A stretch of 64,000 nt of DNA from Urinicoccus timonensis (GTDB lineage: Bacteria > Bacillota > Clostridia > Tissierellales > Peptoniphilaceae), in the NCBI RefSeq assembly GCF_900232945.1, contig NZ_OCTU01000001.1, forward strand, positions 431,613 through 495,612, given 5' to 3'. Positions 25,111 through 33,863 of this stretch are shown in pieces (the first letter of the stretch is position 1; the number at the start of each line of letters is the position of its first letter). The notes beneath the pieces are model-generated. The model worked only from the letters and a program-made list of their open reading frames with translations. It did no database searches and was not told the DNA's origin. Made by a program: the position numbers and the translations under genes.

Positions 25111-25764
25111 TTACTTTTTATTGGTTATGGTGGTGAGGCGGTTTCCAATCCACTGGACCACTTGGACAATAAGGATGATGCAGATTACGCTCATCCAAAG
25201 GATGTCCAGTTCGTTTCGATAATGGCCATAACGGGTGGCAATTTCTCCCAGGCCTCCGGCTCCCAGCATCCCAGCCATGGCCGAATAACCAATGATGTTG
25301 ATAATGGTCATGGTCATGGAATTGATGATGGAAGGCAAACTTTCAGGCAGGATGACCTTGGTGAGGATTTGCCCATTGGTAGACCCCATAGCCCGGGCTG
25401 CTTCTACCAGACCTTCGTCCACTTCCAGGAAGACCCCTTCCATAATCCGGGCTACGAAGGGAATGGCTGCCACCGTTAGGGGGACAATGGCCGCTGTGGG
25501 ACCAATGCTTTTGCCAATTAAGAGCCGGGACAGGGGGTAGACTACCATGATCAAGATCACAAAGGGAAAGGACCGTAAGGTGTTGATGATGGTGTCTAGG
25601 ACCTGGTAGCCCTTGGGTTTGGGGTTTAGACCCCCGGGTCTTGTGACAATCAAGACCAGGGCCAGGGGGATTCCTATCAGCATGGAAAAGAGAGAGGAAA
25701 AAAAGACCATATAGAGGGTGTCGGGAATAGAGGGTAAAACGATGGATGTAAATTTTTCTATCAT
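25111..25764 (-). CDS. metI: Methionine ABC transporter permease
   Basis: A 217-residue permease with about five membrane segments. The EAA loop for contact with the ATPase is clear: EAARAMGSTNGQILTKVILP. Other family marks are PDTLYMVFFSSLFSMLIGIP and MAGMLGAGGLGEIATRYGH. It overlaps the end of metN by 4 nt and lies 12 nt before metQ. Confidence 0.95.
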   Translation of the reverse strand: MIEKFTSIVLPSIPDTLYMVFFSSLFSMLIGIPLALVLIVTRPGGLNPKPKGYQVLDTIINTLRSFPFVILIMVVYPLSRLLIGKSIGPTAAIVPLTVAAIPFVARIMEGVFLEVDEGLVEAARAMGSTNGQILTKVILPESLPSIINSMTMTIINIIGYSAMAGMLGAGGLGEIATRYGHYRNELDILWMSVICIILIVQVVQWIGNRLTTITNKK

Positions 25765-26771
25765 TTAAGCACCTCCACATAGACTCCTACTTCCTTCATA
25801 AAGGCCAGGGCCTGGTCTACTTGTTGATCTGGACCTAGAACTTCTACAATCATATAGCCGAAATCCTTGACATCCAGCCGGTTCATATTTCCTGAAAGCA
25901 AGTTGACATCCACCTGGTAGTCCTTGATGCAGCGAGACAGGATGGGTTGGTCCACTGTATGGTCGTCATAGGACAGGCGGAGGACCCGTCCCTTGTACTT
26001 GGTCAGGTCAAGGCTTTGGTCTGGGTCATCACTTTCTCTCAAGGAAGAGATAAAGTTTTGGGTTTGCTTGGTTTTAGGGGCCCGGAAGAGTTCCTCAACG
26101 GTATTTTCTTCAATAATCTTCCCATTTTCCATTACGGCAATCCGGTCGCAAATATCCTTGGCCACCTCCATTTGGTGGGTAATCATGATGATGGTGGTAT
26201 TTAGGTCCTTGACCGTTTTTTTCAAGGTTTCTACAACCATCCGGGTGTTGATGGGGTCCAGGGCTGAGGTTCCTTCATCACTTAGGAGGATTTTTGGACT
26301 GGTGGCCAGGGCTCTAGCTATGGCCACTCTTTGTTTTTGTCCACCGGACAGGGAAGAGGGGTAGACCCCCCTCTTGTCCTTGAGGTCAATAAAGTCCAGG
26401 AGTTCTTCCACCCTAGCCTGGATTTTTTCCTTGGGCCACTTTTGAATTTCTAGGGGGTAGGCAATATTGTCATAAACCGTTTTTTGTAGGAATAGGTTGA
26501 AGTGTTGAAAAATCATCCCTATATCCTTTCTTTGGTTTAGAAGCTCTTTTTTGTTCAGAGCCACCATATCGACTCCGTCAATGAAAATCTTTCCTGATGT
26601 GGGTTCTTCCAAGCGGTTCAAACACCGAACCAGGGTAGACTTCCCAGCTCCGGACAGGCCAATAATGCCATAGATTTCTCCCTTTTGCACTTGGAAACTG
26701 ACATCATCAACTGCTCGAAAGACCTTCCCATCATTGGAAAATTCTTTCACTAAATGGCTAACTTCAATCAT
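25761..26771 (-). CDS. metN: Methionine ABC transporter ATP-binding protein
   Basis: A 336-residue ATPase that powers methionine uptake. Walker A is GLSGAGKST (38-46). The Q-loop reads GMIFQHFNL, the signature LSGGQKQRVAIARALA, and Walker B ILLSDEGTSALDP. A C-terminal NIL/ACT-like domain of about 75 residues senses methionine and inhibits transport in characterised homologues; it contains YQVDVNLLSGNMNRL. It is the first gene of the operon, 25 nt after the riboswitch terminator. Confidence 0.96.
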   Translation of the reverse strand: MIEVSHLVKEFSNDGKVFRAVDDVSFQVQKGEIYGIIGLSGAGKSTLVRCLNRLEEPTSGKIFIDGVDMVALNKKELLNQRKDIGMIFQHFNLFLQKTVYDNIAYPLEIQKWPKEKIQARVEELLDFIDLKDKRGVYPSSLSGGQKQRVAIARALATSPKILLSDEGTSALDPINTRMVVETLKKTVKDLNTTIIMITHQMEVAKDICDRIAVMENGKIIEENTVEELFRAPKTKQTQNFISSLRESDDPDQSLDLTKYKGRVLRLSYDDHTVDQPILSRCIKDYQVDVNLLSGNMNRLDVKDFGYMIVEVLGPDQQVDQALAFMKEVGVYVEVLK

Positions 26772-26787
26772 CCATTTTCCTTTCTAT

Positions 26788-26913
26788 AATAAAAAAACTC
26801 CCCGATTTGGAGAGATTATTCAATCATCTATCGGTCTTTCCGCTGGAATTGGCACCACGCATATTGCAGGTTGCCGGGCTTCTTAGGGCCAGTCCCTCCA
26901 CCACTCTCGATAA
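26788..26913 (-). promoter_or_regulatory. SAM-I (S-box) riboswitch with terminator
   Basis: The minus strand has the classic aptamer. P1 TTATCGAGAG begins it, followed by GTGGAGGGACTGGCCC, then AAGCCCGGCAACC, GTGGTGCCAATTCCAGC, and the closing GACCGATAGATGA (aptamer about 26913-26824). Next comes a terminator hairpin CTCTCC/GGGGAG (26814-26798) and T7. High SAM would stabilise the aptamer and end transcription, so metNIQ is expressed when SAM or methionine is low. Confidence 0.95.
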
Positions 26914-26944
26914 TTTTCCATGTTTTTTTGATAAGTTGCTTAAT

Positions 26945-26973
26945 AGTATAGTGTAGTCCACTGATTTTGTCAA
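26945..26973 (-). promoter_or_regulatory. Promoter of metNIQ
   Basis: A perfect -35 TTGACA (26973-26968), a 17-nt spacer and -10 TATACT (26950-26945), placed just before the riboswitch. Confidence 0.85.
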
Positions 26974-27003
26974 GATTTGTCTCTCCATCTTTTAAGACAA
27001 AAT

Positions 27004-27030
27004 CCCCCTCTTTTTAGGTAAAGAGGGGGA
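27004..27030 (-). terminator. Terminator overlapping the lysO stop codon
   Basis: Ten-base arms CCCCCTCTTT/AAAGAGGGGG (27021-27030 with 27004-27013 on the plus strand) have the stop codon inside the loop. On the minus strand ATTTTGTCTT follows. Confidence 0.7.
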
Positions 27031-28000
27031 CCACCAAGGGAACGGACATGGACATGATAAAGCCAGATACAAAGGAATAAACTGCTATATTGGCACTGGT
27101 TGACCGGGTAACAATGGGTAGGCAGACATCCATTCCCGTTGCTCCAGGAGCCGCAACTGCCTCTACAAAGCCTATTTTTTTAGCCACAGTAGGGGTGATG
27201 ATAATGGAAAACAACTCCCGCATGACATTGTGCATAAAGGAAATGGCTCCAGCTGTCATCATTCCAGCATCCATCAAGAGTCCCGCTCCTAGAGAATACC
27301 AACCAAAACCGGCTCCAACAGCCAGGCTTTCTCGGAGGGAAATGGGCAGGAAGACTCCACAAAGAGCTGCTCCGATTAAGGTTCCAACTTCCACCACTAG
27401 GGGAATCACCAAAACCCGAAAACCAACACTCTTAATATTGCTAATAACATCACCGGCAAGACCTAGGTCCAAACCCACAAAGATCAAAAGGATAATCAGC
27501 TCAATGGTAATGGCTAGACTAGCCCCACCTTCAAAGGCTTCATAGTTAAACCGGGGACGGATATAGAAGTAGCCCAAGCCCAGGCCCAGGGCCACACCTA
27601 TTAGGATAAAGAGGGTCATTCGGTCAAAGCCTCCCTTTTCCTCTTCCTCTACTTCCTCTTCAATAACCCCTACTTGACCTTCCAACTCCAGGTCTAACCT
27701 TTCATTTTTCATGAGACCATGGCGGTCAATCCCCATGGCCCGTCTGGCTATGGAAACAGCGACAATAGAAAAGACAATGGTGAAGATGGTAATTACAAGG
27801 GCATAGAGTCCGTAGGAATCCAGGTTATCCACTACATCCTTGTTGGCTCCCAGCCGAAGGCCCATGGTAAAGACCAGGCACAAAACCGTTACTGTTTGAG
27901 CCGGTCCCAGCCATTTCATCTTATCCATAAATTTTCTTAAGGGAATACCTATAATATAGAAAACAATACAGGTTCCTAAATACAAGATAGCACTAGTCAA
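27014..28000 (-). CDS. lysO: Lysine exporter LysO-like (DUF340)
   Basis: A 328-residue membrane protein of the LysO/YbjE family, which exports lysine and toxic analogues. The short N-terminal domain (three helices) and the conserved C-terminal core are both present. Core motifs include GFGWYSLGAGLLMDAG, SFMHNVMRELFSIIITP and GATGMDVCLPIVTRST. An acidic linker (LELEGQVGVIEEEVEEEEKG, about 105-124) separates the two parts. It overlaps the end of the flavodoxin gene by 8 nt, so the two are coupled. Transport substrate is inferred from family. Confidence 0.9.
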   Translation of the reverse strand: MTSAILYLGTCIVFYIIGIPLRKFMDKMKWLGPAQTVTVLCLVFTMGLRLGANKDVVDNLDSYGLYALVITIFTIVFSIVAVSIARRAMGIDRHGLMKNERLDLELEGQVGVIEEEVEEEEKGGFDRMTLFILIGVALGLGLGYFYIRPRFNYEAFEGGASLAITIELIILLIFVGLDLGLAGDVISNIKSVGFRVLVIPLVVEVGTLIGAALCGVFLPISLRESLAVGAGFGWYSLGAGLLMDAGMMTAGAISFMHNVMRELFSIIITPTVAKKIGFVEAVAAPGATGMDVCLPIVTRSTSANIAVYSFVSGFIMSMSVPLVVPLFT

Positions 28001-28466
28001 GTTTTCCTCCTCCTCTTACCCAGGCTGCCAGGTCTTCTACTGACATTTGGTCCCCATTGGCTGCCTTATGTAGTTTAGCTGTCTTCTTAACTTGCTCTTG
28101 CAAGTCATCATTGACCCCATCCGGTCCACTGCCTTCGGATGTCACAAAGGGGTAGACTTCTATCCCAGATAGGTCCAAGGCCTCCAAAAAACTTAGCAGG
28201 CACCTGGGACAGGTGTCGTTCCAATTGGGAAGTCCTATAACCAGCTTCTTCAACCCCTGAATTTCTGGCAGTTGGCCAGCCAGGGCAGGCCGGGCTTCCT
28301 CTTCTTTTTCTCTCTCAGCCACTTGGATACATTCATCCTCTTCTAGGGGATAGGCCTTAAGAGGCCTAACTTCATAAATTTCAGCATCTAGAACTTTTGC
28401 CAAGTCCTCCGAAAGCTTTCTTGTCACTCCACTTCGGGAAAAGTATGCAAGAAGAATCTCTTTCAT
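27993..28466 (-). CDS. Flavodoxin-family protein
   Basis: A 157-residue flavodoxin-like protein. The N-terminal FMN phosphate loop is in LLAYFSRSGVTRKLSEDLA, and the second strand region LVIGLPNWNDTCPRCLLSFLE is flavodoxin-like. It carries Cys residues in a CPRC pair, unusual in simple flavodoxins. It may serve a reductase role. It is coupled to lysO by overlap. The partner is unknown. Confidence 0.82.
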   Translation of the reverse strand: MKEILLAYFSRSGVTRKLSEDLAKVLDAEIYEVRPLKAYPLEEDECIQVAEREKEEEARPALAGQLPEIQGLKKLVIGLPNWNDTCPRCLLSFLEALDLSGIEVYPFVTSEGSGPDGVNDDLQEQVKKTAKLHKAANGDQMSVEDLAAWVRGGGKLD

Positions 28467-28544
28467 ATCTCATTCATAGGACTTGCTTTTGGCAAATCCA
28501 TCCTCCTTTTCTTGATTTTCTCTTTTTCCAATCCTAAGCTTAGC

Positions 28545-29444
28545 TTATTCCTTTTCTTTGGGCAGGTAAATCCGAATGTGCTTGGAAAGAACCCTTATCT
28601 GAGCTGGTAATTTGGCTTCCATTTCTCCATCCATGTCCAAGTCCACTGACTCGCCCTTTAGCTCTTCAATGCTTAGCTGACTACAGGTAATGGCCTGGAT
28701 GTCTTCATTTTTGTCCAATTGCCCCATGACCATATCTTTCAGGGCTGTTAGCTTGGATGCGGTCTTGGCATTGGTCAAAATAAAGACATAGAGCTGTCCA
28801 CTGCTAAGAGAGCTGGAAATTTCTGAAAAATTTAAATTTCCCACTTGGTCTACTAAAAAGGCATAGACATGGCTGGCAGGTCCCTGGTAGTTTCCTCCAT
28901 CACTGACTAGCTTGATTTGGTAGCTTTCGTCCTCTGGCAGGGCCTTAAAGATATTTTTTACATAGGCCATGGGCCCCAGCCTTTCTTTTTCTTCTCCATC
29001 AGTAGAGGTCGTGGCGTCAATTAGCCGACCAAAGCAGGTGTAGTAGATAAAAAACCTGTCATTACATTGGCCCAGGTCCACTTCTTTTGTAGTCTTAAGA
29101 TCAATAGCATCAATAGCTGCGTCTAGGTCCCGATTTTCTCCTATAAGCCGGTAGTAGGTATTGTTGGTGCCTCCAGGTAAAAGACCCAAAATAGGCCGGT
29201 GGTCTTCTTCTGCCAGACCATTGACAATTTCATGAATGGTCCCATCTCCACCTATAACAAAGAGGCTATGGACTTTTTCCCGACAGGCCTTTTGGGCCAA
29301 CCTTGCCCCCTGGCCCTCTTCTCTGGTTTCAATAATTTCCACTTGATCAAAGTCTTCTTCCAATCTCTTTTCTAGCTTGGGTATGGATTCCATGCTCTTT
29401 CCATCCCCAGAAGCTGGATTTACTAAAACGAGGCATTTTTTCAT
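28545..29444 (-). CDS. Diacylglycerol/lipid kinase family protein (YegS/DagK-like)
   Basis: A 299-residue DAGK-catalytic-domain protein. Motifs are LVNPASGDGKS at the N-terminus, the nucleotide loop VIGGDGTIHEIVNGL, and LGLLPGGTNNTYYRLIG. The C-terminal beta-sandwich is conserved in ESVDLDMDGEM. It probably phosphorylates diacylglycerol or a similar lipid, recycling membrane lipid. It overlaps the nitroreductase end by 4 nt. Confidence 0.9.
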   Translation of the reverse strand: MKKCLVLVNPASGDGKSMESIPKLEKRLEEDFDQVEIIETREEGQGARLAQKACREKVHSLFVIGGDGTIHEIVNGLAEEDHRPILGLLPGGTNNTYYRLIGENRDLDAAIDAIDLKTTKEVDLGQCNDRFFIYYTCFGRLIDATTSTDGEEKERLGPMAYVKNIFKALPEDESYQIKLVSDGGNYQGPASHVYAFLVDQVGNLNFSEISSSLSSGQLYVFILTNAKTASKLTALKDMVMGQLDKNEDIQAITCSQLSIEELKGESVDLDMDGEMEAKLPAQIRVLSKHIRIYLPKEKE

Positions 29445-30103
29445 TTCTTTTGACCTCCCCTATCTTTTGTTACTAAGTCAAAATGATATTCTACAATTCC
29501 CAGGTCCAGCTTGGCAAAAAATCCACTACTGGCCTTGAAGTCCACCTTTCCATGAGGATGGTAGTGGATGGTAAATTTTTGCTGGTTCATAGCTGTTGGA
29601 GCCAAAAGAGCCCCCTGGACTCCTTGGATAAACCACTCTGGATAGGGCTCCGGTCCTCGGGCCACATCTTCCAGGCTCTTGGAGGGCCGGCTCTTGCCTT
29701 GGTCTTGGCCATAGCCCAGACTGATAAGGCAAAAAACTTTTTCTCCCGGCTCTAGGACCAGGTCCTTATAAAAAAACTTGGCAAAGCCCACCCAACAGGT
29801 GTTTAAGCCCAGGCTCTGGGCATAAAGAACTAAATCTTCTCCCCAATAGCCTACTTTTTGGGGGTCCAGGTCTTTTTTTCCAGCCAGGACAAAATAGTTT
29901 TTGACATTTTCAAAATTTCCAAAACTGGGGATTCTCCTTTGAAAAAATTGGTCTTCTCCTAAAATTAAACGAAAATTCAAACCCTCTTGCTGGTTGATCT
30001 CTTCCATCCTGACCTCTAGCAGCTGGGCCTGGCCAGGTTCAAGGGCTTGGTCTGTATATTTTCGAACGGAATGCCTTGCTTGCATGGCACTTACTAGGTC
30101 CAT
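29441..30103 (-). CDS. Nitroreductase-family protein
   Basis: A 220-residue FMN-binding nitroreductase. It begins with AMQARHSVRKYTDQALEPGQ, the FMN-binding start of the family. It continues with LVLYAQSLGLNTCWVGF and ends with LLAPTAMNQQKFTIHYH. The start at 30103 is preferred because GGTGG lies a few bases before it; the GTG at 30115 is less likely. It is divergent from the TetR gene, so that regulator may also control this run (nitroreductase, lipid kinase, flavodoxin, lysO). Confidence 0.87.
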   Translation of the reverse strand: MDLVSAMQARHSVRKYTDQALEPGQAQLLEVRMEEINQQEGLNFRLILGEDQFFQRRIPSFGNFENVKNYFVLAGKKDLDPQKVGYWGEDLVLYAQSLGLNTCWVGFAKFFYKDLVLEPGEKVFCLISLGYGQDQGKSRPSKSLEDVARGPEPYPEWFIQGVQGALLAPTAMNQQKFTIHYHPHGKVDFKASSGFFAKLDLGIVEYHFDLVTKDRGGQKK

Positions 30104-30210
30104 AAATAACCCCACCTTTCTTCTCTATCATACTACAAAAAGCCCTCCAAGGATATTCTTCTTTTTCTTGGCAGGCTTCTTTTCTAGACCCTGTCCTCAA
30201 AAGCCCTTTC

Positions 30211-30239
30211 TTGAAAAATTTAAAATCTCTAGTTATAAT
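30211..30239 (+). promoter_or_regulatory. Promoter of the TetR-family gene
   Basis: -35 TTGAAA (30211-30216), 17-nt spacer, perfect -10 TATAAT (30234-30239). Confidence 0.8.
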
Positions 30240-30290
30240 AAGAATAAAGGAGTAACTTTAAAAACATGTGATTGATTTTGGGTGGTGAAG

Positions 30291-30866
30291 ATGGCTAGAC
30301 TAACTGAACAAGCAATTGTTGATTCCTTTCTAGAACTCTTGCAAGAAAAATCCTTGGATAAGATTACTGTCAAGGATATTATTGAATCTGCCCAAGTAAA
30401 CCGTAATACCTTCTACTATTACTTCCAAGATATCTATGACTTACTGGAGCATGTCTTCCAAGAGGAATCCAAAACTTTTCGTAGCGAGGCCAAGCCAGAA
30501 AATACTTTTTACCAGGAATGCCTCCGGACGGTGAATTTTTTCCTAGAGCACGACCGGGCCATTATGCACATCTACCACTCCAAGAGTCAGGATGTCATTA
30601 ACCGCTATCTTGAATCGGCCACAAGCTACTTTATCGGAAACTTTGTAGACCAGGCGGCCCAAGGCCAGGGTCTTTCTCAAAAGGGCAAGGCCTATATTAC
30701 CGGGTTTTATACCGATGCCATTATTGGGTCCACTCTCCGCTGGATTGAGGGCCGGATGCCCGGCCAAAAAGATGGTCTCATGCGGACTTTCTCCCAGTCT
30801 TTTGAGGCAACTATCCATGAAATGATCCAAGCCTATGTCCAAGGCCACCCCTTGGAAGAAGATTAG
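30291..30866 (+). CDS. TetR-family transcriptional regulator
   Basis: A 191-residue regulator. The N-terminal HTH is clear: AIVDSFLELLQEKSLDKITV, then DIIESAQVNRNTFYYYFQD, as in the TetR/AcrR family. The C-terminal ligand domain resembles TetR_C_8/DhaS-type members (AYITGFYTDAIIGSTLRWIE). The ATG at 30291 is chosen over GTGs at 30282 and 30285, which sit within the GGTGGTG ribosome-binding site. It stands between a divergent nitroreductase run and the patatin operon downstream, either of which could be its target. Confidence 0.88.
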   Translation: MARLTEQAIVDSFLELLQEKSLDKITVKDIIESAQVNRNTFYYYFQDIYDLLEHVFQEESKTFRSEAKPENTFYQECLRTVNFFLEHDRAIMHIYHSKSQDVINRYLESATSYFIGNFVDQAAQGQGLSQKGKAYITGFYTDAIIGSTLRWIEGRMPGQKDGLMRTFSQSFEATIHEMIQAYVQGHPLEED

Positions 30867-30877
30867 CTAAATAAAAT

Positions 30878-30932
30878 ACAGACAAAAAGAAAGAAGTGTT
30901 CGAATTTCGAACACTTCTTCTTTTTTGTCTGT
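30878..30932 (+). terminator. Terminator after the TetR gene
   Basis: A long hairpin: GAAGTGTTCGAA pairs with TTCGAACACTTC, extended outward by ACAGACAAAAA/TTTTTTGTCTGT. Confidence 0.85.
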
Positions 30933-30954
30933 AGGAAAGCCTTCTCTCTTTTCC

Positions 30955-30993
30955 TATACTAAACTTAGAGGGACTTTAAATTTTAAAAGCCCC
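30955..30993 (+). promoter_or_regulatory. Candidate promoter and TetR operator before the patatin operon
   Basis: A -10-like TATACT (30955-30960) without a clear -35 is followed by an imperfect dyad GGGACTTT...AAAAGCCCC (30970-30993) near the expected transcription start. A repressor bound there would block the operon. This is an inference from position. Confidence 0.35.
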
Positions 30994-31025
30994 CAAGTTT
31001 TGACAGTAGACTGAAGGAGTGAGAG

Positions 31026-31895
31026 ATGACTTTAGGATTTGTGGATATGGGAGGTGGCACCCGGGGAATTTACGGGGCCGGAGTCTTGGACTATTGCCTG
31101 GAGACTGGTATCAGTGGAGACTATTTCATCGGTGTATCCGCCGGGTCTGCCAATGGAGCATCCTTCTTGGCAGGTCAAGCCGGACGAAACCTGGTCTTTT
31201 ATAATGACTATGCCTTTCGAAAAAGTTACATGGGACTTAAAAATTTTATAAGGTCAGCTTCCTATATCAACCTGGACTATATCTATTCCACCCTAAGTGA
31301 GCTAGGTGGAGAATATCCTCTGGACTATCCAGCCTTGATGGCCAACCCCATGGCCTTTGAAATTGTAGCCACCAACGCCCTAACTGGAAAGCCTGTCTAT
31401 TTTTCCAAAAAAGACCTGGCCCAAGACCACTATGAGCCCCTCAAGGCCTCATCTTGCGTTCCCCTCCTCTGCCGGCCCTACCCCATCCATGGCATCCCTT
31501 ACTTTGATGGAGGTCTCAGCGACCCCCTTCCCTATAAAAGGGCCCTGGACTGGGGTTGTGACAAACTCATTGTCATTTTAACCAAGCCCAAGGACTTCTT
31601 TAGAGATCCCCAAAAGGACCGAAAGTTTGTCCGGCTCTTAAGGAGAACTTATCCCCAGTCTGCCAAGGCCTTGGCCCATAGGGCCCAGCTTTATAACCAG
31701 AGTCTAAAAGAGCTTTTGACCCTGGAAAAAGAAGGTAGGGCCATCCTCATCGCTCCTGAGGATACAGGTAGCCTAAAGACCCTGACCCAGGACCATGACC
31801 AGCTCTTAAAGCTCTACCATATGGGCAAGAAAGATGGAGAAAAACAGCTAGCTTCCAAGACTTCCTGGATATTTGAGAAAGAGGTGAATTTATGA
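31026..31895 (+). CDS. Patatin-like phospholipase
   Basis: A 289-residue lipid acyl hydrolase. The oxyanion loop GGGTRGIYGAG (9-19), nucleophile elbow GVSAG with Ser38 and the DGG motif with Asp161 (YFDGGLSDPLPYKRAL) make the Ser-Asp dyad complete. No signal peptide is seen, so it acts in the cytoplasm or on the inner membrane face. AAGGAG lies close to the ATG. It begins a six-gene run with overlaps, and its stop overlaps the next start by 4 nt. Confidence 0.92.
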   Translation: MTLGFVDMGGGTRGIYGAGVLDYCLETGISGDYFIGVSAGSANGASFLAGQAGRNLVFYNDYAFRKSYMGLKNFIRSASYINLDYIYSTLSELGGEYPLDYPALMANPMAFEIVATNALTGKPVYFSKKDLAQDHYEPLKASSCVPLLCRPYPIHGIPYFDGGLSDPLPYKRALDWGCDKLIVILTKPKDFFRDPQKDRKFVRLLRRTYPQSAKALAHRAQLYNQSLKELLTLEKEGRAILIAPEDTGSLKTLTQDHDQLLKLYHMGKKDGEKQLASKTSWIFEKEVNL

Positions 31896-32449
31896 AGAAT
31901 CTAAAAGTCTTAAAGGAGATTTACAGTCTTTTTTCACTGAGTTTGATTGTCTTGGGAATTGTATTTTTAGCCAAGCCCACCATGGCTGCTGATGTCTTTT
32001 GTCGAATTTGTGGCATCCTCTTACTTTTATTTGGGATTGTCAAGTTATTCGGCTACTTTTCCAGGGACTTACTCCAACTGGCCTTTCAATTTGATTTTGC
32101 CATGGGCATCATCTCCAGCTTGATTGGCTTTGTCATGTTTTTTTGGACCACTCGCTTTATCGACCTTTTAATTATTGGCATTGGCTTATTTATCGTCTTT
32201 GATGCCCTACTTAGGATCCAGACAGCCCTGGATGCCAGAAAAATCGGCGTCCAATCCTGGTGGGTTATCCTATTAATGGCCTTGATTACAGGGGTCATTG
32301 GGGTCATTCTCTTCTTAAGACCCTATACAGGTCGCACTGCCCTGGTCATGCTCATTGGATTAAACTTAATTATTGATGGAATTTTAAACCTTTTTGTCGT
32401 ACAAAGTACAGTAACAACCATTCGGAGGGATAGAAAATGGGAAATTTAA
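31892..32449 (+). CDS. DUF308/HdeD-like membrane protein
   Basis: A 185-residue protein with six hydrophobic segments in three helix pairs, the layout of HdeD/DUF308. Typical pieces are SLIVLGIVFLAKPTMAADVF, GIGLFIVFDALLRIQTAL and IGVILFLRPYTGRTALVMLI. HdeD is tied to acid resistance in enterobacteria; here a general membrane-stress role is only a guess. It overlaps its neighbours on both sides. Confidence 0.85.
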   Translation: MKNLKVLKEIYSLFSLSLIVLGIVFLAKPTMAADVFCRICGILLLLFGIVKLFGYFSRDLLQLAFQFDFAMGIISSLIGFVMFFWTTRFIDLLIIGIGLFIVFDALLRIQTALDARKIGVQSWWVILLMALITGVIGVILFLRPYTGRTALVMLIGLNLIIDGILNLFVVQSTVTTIRRDRKWEI

Positions 32450-33825
32450 CACACTTTTCAACTAGAACTGCAGCCAGTCTTGGAATTGACCTGGTCTTAA
32501 AAAAAGTCAACAAAAAAGACCGGGAAGAAGAAATGGTCAAGCTCGTTAATTTAATGGAAAAATATATGGAAGATGACCAACAATTTAGCATGGACTATGA
32601 CGACATTCGGTCCATGGTCCGTAATCCAGATGGTGCCTTAAACCAATTTTTAAACCGGGCCCTGGACGAAATTGATCCCCATGTTTTGAAAACCAGCGTT
32701 TTGAACCTGGGTTTTGAAGCCATGCTTTCAGGAACCAAGAAGATGCACAAGATGCGAGAAATCCACCAATGCAACATTCCTTGGTTGATTTTAATGGACC
32801 CCACCAGTGCCTGTAACCTTCATTGTACCGGTTGCTGGGCTGCTGAATATGGCAACAAGTTGAACTTGACCTATGATGAAATGTCCAATGTGGTAAAACA
32901 AGGTAAGGAACTGGGAATCTTTTTCTACATGTTTACCGGAGGAGAACCTCTGGTTCGCAAGGACGATTTAATCCGCCTTTGCAAGGAACACAAGGACTGC
33001 CAATTCTTGTCCTTTACCAACGGAACCCTAGTAGATGAAGCTTTTTGTCTAGAAATGAAAAAAGTCGGTAACCTCATGTTAGCCATTAGTTTGGAAGGAT
33101 CTCCTGAAGTCAATGACTTGCGCCGGGGCCAAGGTGTTTATGGCAAGGTTATGGATGCTATGGACCTCTTAAAGAAACATGGTTTGATCTTTGGATCTTC
33201 CGTCTGCTATAGCTCTAAAAACTGCGAATCCGTTACTAGCAAGGAATTTGTTCAATTGATGGTAGACAAGGGATGCCGCTACGCCCTTTACTTCCACTAC
33301 ATGCCTGTAGGTAATGACGCCTCCATGGACCTTCTACCCAGTCCAGAACAAAGGGTGGCTACCAAAAACCGTATCCGGGAAATCCGTAACCTGAAACACG
33401 GAGAAGGCCTCTTTACCATCGACTTCCAAAATGATGGAGAATACATGAATGGCTGTATTGCCGGTGGCCGGAACTACTTCCATATCAATGCCAATGGAGA
33501 CGCCGAACCCTGTGTCTTTATCCACTATTCCGACTCCAACATCCGGGACCATTCTCTTTTAGAAATCTTAAAGAGACCCCTCTTTATGGCCTACCACAAC
33601 AACCAACCCTTTAATGAAAACCACCTAAGACCCTGCCCCATGTTGGAAAATCCAGAAATTCTGCAAAGAATCGTCAAGGAAACTGGGGTCAAGTCAACAG
33701 ACCTCCAATCTCCCGAAAGTGCTGACCACCTCTGTGGAAAGTGCCAAACTTATGCAGAAAATTGGAAACCCTGTGCAGATAAAATCTGGTACGGTCAAGA
33801 GGATTCCCTAGAAAAGTCCGAATGA
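32437..33825 (+). CDS. Radical SAM protein of unknown substrate
   Basis: A 462-residue protein. The [4Fe-4S]/SAM motif is CNLHCTGC with Cys126, Cys130 and Cys133, followed by FYMFTGGEPLVRKDD (GGE motif). An N-terminal helical extension of about 110 residues precedes it. The C-terminal region has additional Cys residues (NGCIAGGRNYFHINANG, EPCVFIHYSD, RPCPMLEN, LCGKCQTYAENW), a SPASM-like auxiliary-cluster pattern. SPASM proteins commonly modify peptides, but no small precursor peptide is visible nearby. Instead it sits among lipid- and stress-type genes. It overlaps the DUF308 gene by 13 nt. Confidence 0.9.
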   Translation: MGNLTHFSTRTAASLGIDLVLKKVNKKDREEEMVKLVNLMEKYMEDDQQFSMDYDDIRSMVRNPDGALNQFLNRALDEIDPHVLKTSVLNLGFEAMLSGTKKMHKMREIHQCNIPWLILMDPTSACNLHCTGCWAAEYGNKLNLTYDEMSNVVKQGKELGIFFYMFTGGEPLVRKDDLIRLCKEHKDCQFLSFTNGTLVDEAFCLEMKKVGNLMLAISLEGSPEVNDLRRGQGVYGKVMDAMDLLKKHGLIFGSSVCYSSKNCESVTSKEFVQLMVDKGCRYALYFHYMPVGNDASMDLLPSPEQRVATKNRIREIRNLKHGEGLFTIDFQNDGEYMNGCIAGGRNYFHINANGDAEPCVFIHYSDSNIRDHSLLEILKRPLFMAYHNNQPFNENHLRPCPMLENPEILQRIVKETGVKSTDLQSPESADHLCGKCQTYAENWKPCADKIWYGQEDSLEKSE

Positions 33826-33863
33826 ATAGCCGTCTTTTCGAGAATAGATAAGCAGGTAAGTCT

